Both the position numbers and the translations under genes were made by a program. Positions 55,621 to 64,000 of a stretch of 64,000 nt of DNA are shown here, in pieces. Origin of the DNA: Vespula vulgaris (Eukaryota; Arthropoda; Insecta; Hymenoptera; Vespidae); the NCBI RefSeq assembly GCF_905475345.1, contig NC_066586.1:14811900-14875899 (forward strand), written 5' to 3'. The notes under the pieces were generated by a model that saw only the letters and a program-made list of their open reading frames with translations, made no database searches and was not told the DNA's origin. Each line of letters opens with the position of its first letter. Within the stretch, counting starts at the first letter, position 1.

Positions 55621-56205
55621 CCCACTCGATATATATACACAACTCTTCCTATCTATTTTTCTTTTATCAATCGCAGTTAAACCAACAAATAAATCCCTTT
55701 GAGTTATTTCTTTTTCTAGTTTCTAATAAAATCAATAAAACGTTGTACATCCCAATAAATTAGAATTCAAAGAATCCTTTTATCCTTTGTAAAACCAATA
55801 TCTATCTAAATTGACGTGTGCCTACAATAAAACGACGATTTCATTCGACACAATCACGGTACTTTCGATTTCCCTATGCGATGAAAATTCGAGAGGCGAT
55901 TAACGTTCAGCGAAAAAAAGGAAAAAAGAATAAAGGAAAACAAAAAAATATAAAGGAAAAAAAAAGGAGAAAAATGGTGAAAGAAAGAAGAACATCCATT
56001 ATGTGAAATGATGGTATAAAAGATAGAAACAAAGAGAGAGAAAGAGAGAAAGAGAGAAAGAGAGAAAGAGAGAGAGTTATTTTGCTCTCGAAAATCAGAG
56101 AGTCTCTAAATATGGTGAAATCGGCGACTAGTAATAGTCTTCTTCTCCCCTCCACCCACCCACCCTCTCCCCTCCCCATTCCTTTCTTTCTTGTACCGAA
56201 CGCAT

Positions 56206-56209
<4 letters not shown>

Positions 56210-56266
<57 letters not shown>
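56210..56266. repeat. (CT)n microsatellite
   Basis: About 57 bp of CT, next to an AGC-rich stretch (56360-56430) of degenerate trinucleotides. Confidence 0.95.
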
Positions 56267-56268
<2 letters not shown>

Positions 56269-56678
56269 GTTCCCGTTCTTTCTCCCTTCTGGTACAATTA
56301 AGGTTAATTGGCAGGCGTAAGCGAGAAATCGCAATTGGAACGAACGAGTATAGCAACACATAGGAAGCAACAGCAGCAACAATAACGGCAGCAATAGCAA
56401 CAGCGATAGCAGAAGCAATATTAGCAGCAGCATCATTCGCTATCTCTCTCTCTCTCATCTCCACTTTCCACACGCATCGTCTCTGCAAGAGTGCATACAT
56501 TCTCAAATGGATCTTTCACGTAACGATTCACATCGACCATTAACTGTCGTCCTTACCCAACGATTGCTCTTAGATCTTTAGACAACTCTTTCTTATTGTC
56601 AAGCGAATGGCTTATTCGAATGTTAAAAATTTTACATCGGGATTTTTTTTCCTATTCTTCTTCTTCTTCTTTTTCTTT

Positions 56679-56722
<44 letters not shown>

Positions 56723-57515
56723 TTTTTTATTTCATTTTGTTTTTCATCTCTTTTTTTTTCTTTTACAACTTGATTTATATTGTATATGATCGACTGTTAA
56801 TAATGTAATTATTTTATAATAACGAAAAATTGAATTATGATTGTACATGACTGATAATACATATATGATATTAGAAACGAACAAGACAAATTTCATTCTA
56901 CGAATAAGCATGTTCAAGGGAGTTCAAGAGAAACCTTTAAAATCTAAAGAAGACAATCGAAGGGGTTTAGGATCGTGTAACGAGAAAAGGGTGACTACTA
57001 CCACTACTACTATCTTCAATATTAACACAACCACCACCACCACCACCACCACCACCGTTACTATCACCATCAATGGTGAGTTTCGTTTTGTTTCCTACCC
57101 TATTCTCCATAATACAATACCTACGTACAGAAAGCAATGAGTCTTTCTACTATACCATATATACATATATGGGAATACAAGACAACGCAACGGCTACGGG
57201 CAATAACGTAAAGCCATGTGATGCTGTGATAGCCTCGACGAGAAGCTTTCTAGGACGAGAAAGCTATACCGGTTGCTTCCAAGAGGAAAAGAGTAGAAAA
57301 ATAGAGAGAGGAGAGAGAGAGAGAGAGAGATAGGAAGCGGACCCTGGCATATGGTCTCTATACATGTACACGTATGTATGGTGTATACGGTATACGTGCA
57401 TCGAACGAATGCATCTGTAATTCTAACATAAACTTGCCACCATTGAAGATGCATCGTAACTCTCGGTATATACATATATAAAGAAGCCTGTTTGAGTCTC
57501 AAGATTTCTTTTTTC

Positions 57516-57521
<6 letters not shown>

Positions 57522-57567
<46 letters not shown>

Positions 57568-57577
57568 ATATATATAT
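57522..57577. repeat. (TA)n microsatellite
   Basis: About 56 bp of TA. Confidence 0.95.
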
Positions 57578-58613
57578 TCTTTTTTCTTTGTTTTTTTTTT
57601 CCTAACAAAATCTCTATGATCAGAATACCCGCGACCTGAATCCTCATACGTTTTCATTCCTTATAATAATCCATAGAATTTATTTTTTGTTTCTTCTTTA
57701 TTTTTTTTCTTCCATAGCATTGAAAATAAAGTAAGCTGTATAATAAGTATGTAGAGCAAAAGGTCAATCGTTTCAGGTATTAAAGTATTCATACCTTAAT
57801 ATTCAATATCTTCTTACGTAGAATTTCCTTACGTAGAGATTAGAAAAAAGAAAAAGATCGCACATTGAGACACGATTGAATAATAAAGTAGATGATTTAT
57901 AAACTAAGAATTATTAAATCGTTAAAGACACGTACTTCGATCATACTCCATCTAACACGCAAACGTAATGATGACATGAACAAGAACAAAAAAAGAAAGA
58001 AAAAGAAAGAAAGAAAAAGGATTTACGATCTCTATTGGTAATAAACCGGATATGTATTCGATAATTATCGATCGTGAACGCGATTAGATTATAAAATGGA
58101 TGCTTCAGAGAACTAGGAAATATTAAAGCGTAAAAGGCATCCTTCGATCATATATCTACTAGTATATACGGAAATGTAATGACGAAAAAAAAAAAGGATT
58201 TATGATCTCTAAAATAGATTGGCATACATTCGATAATTATCGTTCATTTTCTCAGGATGATTGGATTCGTATCCAAGTATAACTAGTTATTCTTCTTCTT
58301 CGTCGTCATCGTGTCGTCTTCGTCGACGCCATTTTCTATAGTCGAACGTTAGTACCAAGTAACTAAGAGGAACTCGACTCTTCATAATAACAGCCGCAAG
58401 AGCCACCGTTTATAATTGAGATCATTACGATCGTTTCGTTTAACGATCGGCGCGAGTATTCTTAATAAAATCGCAGGATAATACTGATTCATCGGACCAA
58501 CAGTAGCACTCTCGTTAAAAGCAATTACGATCTTGTTGAGAAACATTCAGTCTTCTTTCGATACCAATGATGTAACTAAGATTCATCTTTAATATTCTTT
58601 TTTATCATTTTAA

Positions 58614-58690
58614 TCGGTTGGTCAATAAGTAATCTCGGAATTTTTAATAATTTATAAATATTTCAATAAATACAACTCTATGGTAATATA
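58614..58690. mobile_element. Mariner-like terminal fragment
   Basis: CGGTTGGTCAATAAGTAATC followed by TCGGAATTTTTAATAATTTA resembles the terminal inverted repeat and adjoining sequence of insect mariner elements (AGGTTGGNNNATAAGT type, from memory). No transposase frame and no opposite end were found, so this would be a truncated remnant. Confidence 0.45.
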
Positions 58691-59467
58691 TTTCTTTTTG
58701 TTTTATTTGAAAATATCTGATATCTTATATAGAGATAAATAACACTATTCAGTAATTTTCTATTGAATACTTATAATATTTTATATCGGAATAAATGATA
58801 TTATTAGAGTATTTTTCTATCGAAAATTTTTTATTTAAATAAATAACACGATAGTATTTTATTTTAACTGAGTGTTTGTTATCTCATATATATATATATA
58901 TATATAAATTATATATATATATATATAAAATTATAATAAATTTTTTGCGTGCGCGTATGAGTATGTGTGTGTGTACGTATCTATATAAAGAGGATTAACT
59001 CTTTATAACGTCCTGTAATTGCAACTATTTCATAAATAACGTTGTTGTCGAGATACTAAAGTTATTACGAATTTTTTTCTTTTTTTTTTATAGAAATCGA
59101 TATTGAAACCTATATAATTTGTTTATTTTTTCATTTTTTTTTCGTCCTTAGACACGATACAAACATTAAATTATAGAAATAAATGCTTCGGGTAATATTT
59201 CTTACATTATCCTTCCTTCATCGATCTAAACAGTATAGAATTGATCGAAGTGGACGGACAACTTATTAAATTCAAGGTTACACAAAAAGGAAAGTGTTCG
59301 TTCTCGAACGAGAGCGAAGCATAATATTATTCCGAACAATTTGTAGCTTAAGTATCCGTAAAGTTGTATAATATCAACTTGCAAGCAAGATTGCTATGAG
59401 ATGTTGTTATGCACGTATGTTATTCGTGAAGGACGATTACCTACGAGATAAAAAGATATCAAGAGAC

Positions 59468-59470
<3 letters not shown>

Positions 59471-59541
<71 letters not shown>
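59471..59541. repeat. (GA)n microsatellite
   Basis: About 70 bp of GA. Confidence 0.95.
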
Positions 59542-59546
<5 letters not shown>

Positions 59547-61782
59547 CATCGAGAATAAGAATCTCCGATCCCAAAAAAAAAGAAAGAAAAATTCGATGCA
59601 TCGGGAAAACGCGCGACCTTGAAGAGTTTATTACGATCGGACATAGTCACTCTTATGGGTAGTTATTTAAACTCCGCACGTGGAATGTCGTCGACGTGAT
59701 ACGCACGCGCCTACATCATTCATTGCATCGTGTTAATATTCGTGTTCGTGCATTGAATAAACCTGTAGTAAACAAGAAAAATTATAAAAATACAAAAAAA
59801 AAAAAATCTACAAAAAAAACATTTTTATACGTTGCATAACCTGATTATTATTTTATTGTTATTATCATTACTATTTTTACTTTGTTTATTATTATTATTA
59901 ATATTAAATATTATTGCTAATAATTTCTTTTTTACTATATGGACATGAAAAAGGTTACTCATCAAATATCAATCAGATATCTGCCTAATACTATTATTAG
60001 ATGATAATTGAGATCCTTTTAAAAATGCAGTAGATTAGAGTAAAAACGTGTGCAAGTGACTTTACGGGAAACGTTTAACGTTTGCAATTTATAACCGTGT
60101 GTCGCGAAACGAAGTCGGAACGAACTACAGTTATAAACTGGTTAGAGAAAGATAGATAGAGAGAACAAGATATTGAGAGAGAGGGAGAGAGAGAGAGAAA
60201 GAGAGAGAGAGGGAGGGAGGGAGAAATACGCCCTTCCATCGAAGTCGCACGTGGCGAGAAACAGAGCCTACTGTAATGAGCGATAAAGTAATATTATGCT
60301 TCGACTACTGAGAATTATCAAACCAACATTGCTCCTTAATCAGAAGCCATGAAACGAACACGATCGGAAGAAAAGTTAGCACGGGATCACGTACTCTTAT
60401 CTTGACGGCTGTGTAAATAATTATCTGAAGTATGTATGTATATATGCATCTATATGTGTATGTATATGTACGAGATTGATACAATATCAGATGGGAGTTC
60501 TTGCAGAGACATACATAAATATTTTTCTTTTTTAATTAATAAATCAATATATAAATTTAATAATGTATAGTGTATATATATATTATAATTAATAAGTTAA
60601 TACATATGTTTATAAATATATGTGTGTGTATGTGTGTATGTATGCATATATAACATGTAGTACTTAATACAAGCTTATGTCAAATATCTTCTTTTTAATT
60701 AATAAATCTGTACATAAATTTATGCATATATATATAACTACATATATATATATATATGACTCACTTAGAAACTTTCTACCCGCCCTATATACACATACAC
60801 CTATATATAAGGTGTCTTCGAAAGCATAGTAGAAGTAATAATGATCCTGCATTGAAAAATAAAGCGTCTAAAAGAAAATAATATTTTTTCATTTAAGGTT
60901 TCGTTTTTCATGAAAAATGTTTTCGAAAATCGGATATGTACATTAATTATATGTTTCGAGATAAGATCCAATTGTTTTTCCTACTCGTGTTAATATTTAT
61001 AAACACGAGTAAGATAGTGTCACGATTTGTTTCCTATTATTACTATTATCTTATTTCCGTAGTATTAGCATTTGCCCATTTATTCCTGATTACTGTATTC
61101 GAATATCGTGACAGAACGAAAATGATTAATAGAATGAACATATCAAACTAGACAAATGGTATAATAGTAATGATTAAGAAGTAAATCATGGCGTTACTTG
61201 ATCTTTATAAATATCAACAGCTTACCTAGAAATTTTACTATTATCAGTTGTACGGATTTTCCACTTGAAAACGTATTTTTTATGTAAACGAAAAAGAAAA
61301 AGACAAAGAACATGTTATTCTTTTTTTCGACTTATTCTTGCATGTAAAATTATCGATTGAATGTTTGTATTATGATTTCGAAGACATTCTATATATATAC
61401 ATATATACATATATATATATATCCTTAGATATATTTTTTCATTAAAATATAATAATAACACACATACACACGATCAAGTTCTCCACAGATATATATCCGA
61501 TATGTAAATAACATAAATCAAATAGATATAATTTTGAAAATCAGTCTGAACGTTCGTACGAACCGAATGATAAAGTCAATGAATGATTAATTTCTTCTTA
61601 CATTAGCGTTTCTATTTCGAGTTACTTATGATCTAACTATGCATATCACATATCTAATACTTGTTAGATTCTCACGTAAAAAATTATTGTGCAAGGGCGC
61701 GACATTACGAGGAATTGGCAATGGTGGGGCGAGAAGAAGAGGAGAAAGAGGAGAAAGAGGAGAAGGTGTATTCGACGAAGCA

Positions 61783-61880
61783 ACGTAGGAACGTAGGAAC
61801 ATTGGAACGTAGAAACGTTGGAACGCTACGTTGGAACGCTACGTTGGAACATTGGAACGTTGGAACGTTGGAACGAACTA
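61783..61880. repeat. GGAACGTT-type minisatellite
   Basis: About ten tandem units of GGAACGTT / GGAACATT / GGAACGCTACGTT, 8-14 bp each, CpG-rich. Both a short and a longer unit form occur, interleaved. Confidence 0.85.
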
Positions 61881-62523
61881 CGATGGATGCAAGAGAGCTC
61901 ATGGTGGCCGTTTTCGACCGGCCTCGAAGGCATTCTCCAACACAACACGCGGAGAGACTTTAAGTGTCGCGCCCGAGCCTGCTCCAAAAAGGAAAGGCGA
62001 AAAGATAAATCGAAAGCCCGCTTCGAGTCGAGCCGTACCACCCACACATTGGCGTAAATACATACGTACATACATACACACACATATATATATATACATA
62101 AGTCGAATAATTCCGATAGGCGTGTTACTCTTTTGTCTTCAAAAACAATATCTTTTTTACTCGACATTTTTTTTTCTTTTTCTTATTTTTTGATCCCTTC
62201 GTACTGTGATAAAATCGTTCGTTTACAGAAAAGAAAAAAAAAAGAAAGAGAGAAAAGGAAATTATTTATAGAATTTTTAAGATGTTTATATATGTAGGTA
62301 ATCGTATCTACGTCATATTTCCTTCTTTTTCTTTATCGTTTTATTTTATTGAAGCGAACCTTGTAATTTTTTTTATAAGAAATTACAAAGCATTTCCTAT
62401 TATTCGTGATTGTATCAACATTATTTTTGAAAAATAATATATCTTGTTCTCGAACGTGTATTTATTTTTCTTTTTTATTATCTTTTATCGGTAATTGAAT
62501 TTTTCGTTCAAAGGAGTATTATA

Positions 62524-62685
62524 TTATGGTTGCAAATAAAAAGGTAAGAAGAATTCGATAAATCCACTAATTGCTACGCCACTGTCGATGACGGTCGAGG
62601 TGAGGGTTTCGAATTCTTTCACTACCGAAACTCGTCCGTCGTGTAATAAAAGAACGTCCAATAAAACGTCATCTCCCTGGATGAT
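62524..62685 (-). CDS. Possible terminal coding exon, unrecognised
   Basis: A CAG acceptor at 62686-62688 (minus) opens directly into 53 non-repetitive codons ending in a stop. Composition is protein-like (GDDVLLDVLLLHDGRVSV, ETLTSTVIDSGVAISGFIEF) and GC is higher than the flanks. Just upstream of the acceptor is the 200-bp CATA array. On the plus strand the same interval contains good donor sites (AAG/GTAAGA near 62532, GAG/GTGAGG near 62600), so strand is not certain. Family unknown. Confidence 0.25.
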   Translation of the reverse strand: MIQGDDVLLDVLLLHDGRVSVVKEFETLTSTVIDSGVAISGFIEFFLPFYLQP

Positions 62686-62713
62686 CTGTGCTCTCGTTAC
62701 GTATACACATATA

Positions 62714-62885
62714 TACATACATACATACATACATACATACATACATACATACATACATACATACATACATACATACATACATACATACATACATACATAC
62801 ATACATACATACATACATACATACATACATACATACATACATACATACATACATACATACATACATACATACATACATACATACA

Positions 62886-62914
<29 letters not shown>
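62714..62914. repeat. (CATA)n tetranucleotide array, ~200 bp
   Basis: About 50 perfect CATA units, the longest and purest microsatellite in the window. All six frames are open through it, giving spurious Tyr/Ile/His/Thr or Met/Tyr/Val/Cys repeat ORFs. Confidence 0.97.
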
Positions 62915-62918
<4 letters not shown>

Positions 62919-63114
62919 CATGCATTCATACGTGTGTACATATGTATGTATATGCATATAATTATCTTTCGTAAGTCGAATGTGAAGTATACGTACGTAC
63001 GTACATACATACATACATATAGATATATATATATACACACACACACACCACTATATATAAGGCAGGTAAACCGAATCGTACTTCGAACGGATGTCGTGCG
63101 TGCATGAATTCTAT

Positions 63115-63640
63115 CGTGTCTAACATAAGAGAAAAAGTCACGTTTCAGTTTGATCGAAGTTACTACGAATATTTGCATTAAAAAGAAACAAAAAAAAAAA
63201 AGAAGAAAAAAAAAGGATGTAAACTCTTTACTGCAGAATTTTTTTCCTCTTATGAATTTTTTTTATTTTTTACATTTATCACAACTTCATATGTATTATA
63301 TAAAATCGAATTGTCTGTCCAATCTATAAAATTGTATTGCGTATTTAATCTATGGAATCGTATATTACATGTGTCTGTTATAAGAGAAAAAGTCACGTTT
63401 CAATTTGATCGAAGGTCTGTACGAATATTTGCATTAAAAAGAAACGAAAAAAAGAAAAAAAAGGATGTAAACTCTTTACCGTAGAATTTTTTTCCTCTTA
63501 GAAATTTTTTTATTTTTGGCGTTTATTATAACTTCATATGTATTATATAAAATCGAATTTTCAGTCCAATTTACAAAATTGTATTGAGTATTTGATCTAT
63601 AGAATCGTATGTATATTTAAAAAAAAAAAAAGAAAAAGAA
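63115..63640. repeat. ~255-bp tandem repeat, two clear copies and a diverged third
   Basis: The block AGAGAAAAAGTCACGTTTCA starts near 63128 and again near 63383, each followed in order by TTTGCATTAAAAAGAAAC, GGATGTAAACTCTTTAC and CTTCATATGTATTATATAAA. A third, more diverged unit seems to run from about 63660 to 63840. Confidence 0.85.
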
Positions 63641-63992
63641 AGAAAAATGAATGAAAAAAACCTACGAATATCCACTACTAAAAAATGTACAATATTTCAT
63701 CGTAAAATTTTCTCTTACGAAGTTCTTCGTTTTACTATTATTATAATCTGATATATTTTATAAAATGGAATTGTCCGTTGTATCTATAAAATCGAATTAC
63801 GTGTTTAATTTATAGAATTGAATATTATACGTGTGCTTTAAAAAATAAAAAATGAGAACGAAAAATAAACGGGAAAAAGAATAATAAGATAGAAATCATC
63901 GCAGGAAACTTTCTCATAGACGATAGAATCGATTGCAAAAGGTCAAATGATCGATGATCATCGAAGCGTCAACAACACCGATTTATCGACTT

Positions 63993-64000
63993 ACCGATGT
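63993..64000 (-). other. Splice donor at right edge (exon continues beyond window)
   Basis: On the minus strand the last bases read ACATCG/GTAAGTCG, a strong donor match. An exon of another minus-strand transcript probably ends at 63995 and lies mostly outside the window. Confidence 0.4.

Larger units (their letters stand above)
47446..64000. other. Large repeat-rich region without a complete gene
   Basis: About 16.5 kb dominated by TA, CT/GA and CATA microsatellites and homopolymers. I find no multi-exon gene that can be closed. CpG-richer unique islands occur at about 53750-53950, 56330-56470, 58280-58560, 60030-60420 and 61680-62050, and may be 5' UTR exons, regulatory DNA or non-coding RNA. 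Confidence 0.5.

Noticed and set aside
60800..60830. Possible further MITE end (TATATAAGGTGTCTTCGAAAG)
   Set aside because: Resembles the ACAGGATGTC-type end, but no opposite arm was found nearby.
62588..63107. Tyr/Ile/His/Thr and Met/Tyr/Val/Cys repeat ORFs
   Set aside because: Translations of the (CATA)n array; all frames are open. Also not a CRISPR array, since there are no spacers.

Overview
The window is nuclear DNA from an insect. Split genes, GT-AG introns of roughly 60 bp to several kb, no operons, AT-rich sequence and very dense (TA)n, (GA)n/(CT)n and (CATA)n microsatellites fit an aculeate hymenopteran (wasp, bee or ant). The lineage is an inference from style and gene content, not from a diagnostic marker. 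All gene models below were spliced by hand from reading frame, splice signals and phase.

Region 1 (1-20.5 kb) is AT-rich, CpG-poor and gene-dense. A golgin-245/GOLGA4-type coiled-coil protein (minus, C-terminus off the left edge) sits head to head with the TATA-binding protein gene (plus, 310 aa). TBP converges on a 28-exon CFAP44-like axonemal WD-repeat gene (minus), which has an RFX X-box-like palindrome just upstream of its start and one or two apparent single-base disruptions in T5 runs. A small two-exon single-pass membrane protein gene (plus, 125 aa) follows.

Region 2 (20.6-41.5 kb) is visibly richer in G, C and CpG. It is a cluster of three different two-pore-domain (K2P) potassium channel genes, all on the minus strand (about 518, 399 and 646 aa). 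All three share a phase-1 intron inside the first glycine codon of the first GYG filter. The first has a TGA stop followed by C and then 178 more in-frame open codons, a candidate stop-codon readthrough tail. The third carries, inside a 4.4-kb intron and on the opposite strand, a complete small secreted cysteine-rich protein gene with its own TATA box, initiator and poly(A) signal. The same gene's introns hold two foldback, MITE-like elements.

Region 3 (41.5-64 kb) is mostly non-coding. It has one complete gene, a GT92-family type II membrane glycosyltransferase (616 aa, minus), then about 16 kb without a convincing complete gene. That stretch holds microsatellites, a 131-bp foldback element, a mariner-like end, a six-copy array of a diverged ~250-bp repeat, a ~255-bp tandem repeat and some possible isolated exons. 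A splice donor on the minus strand at the right edge shows that another transcript starts beyond the window.
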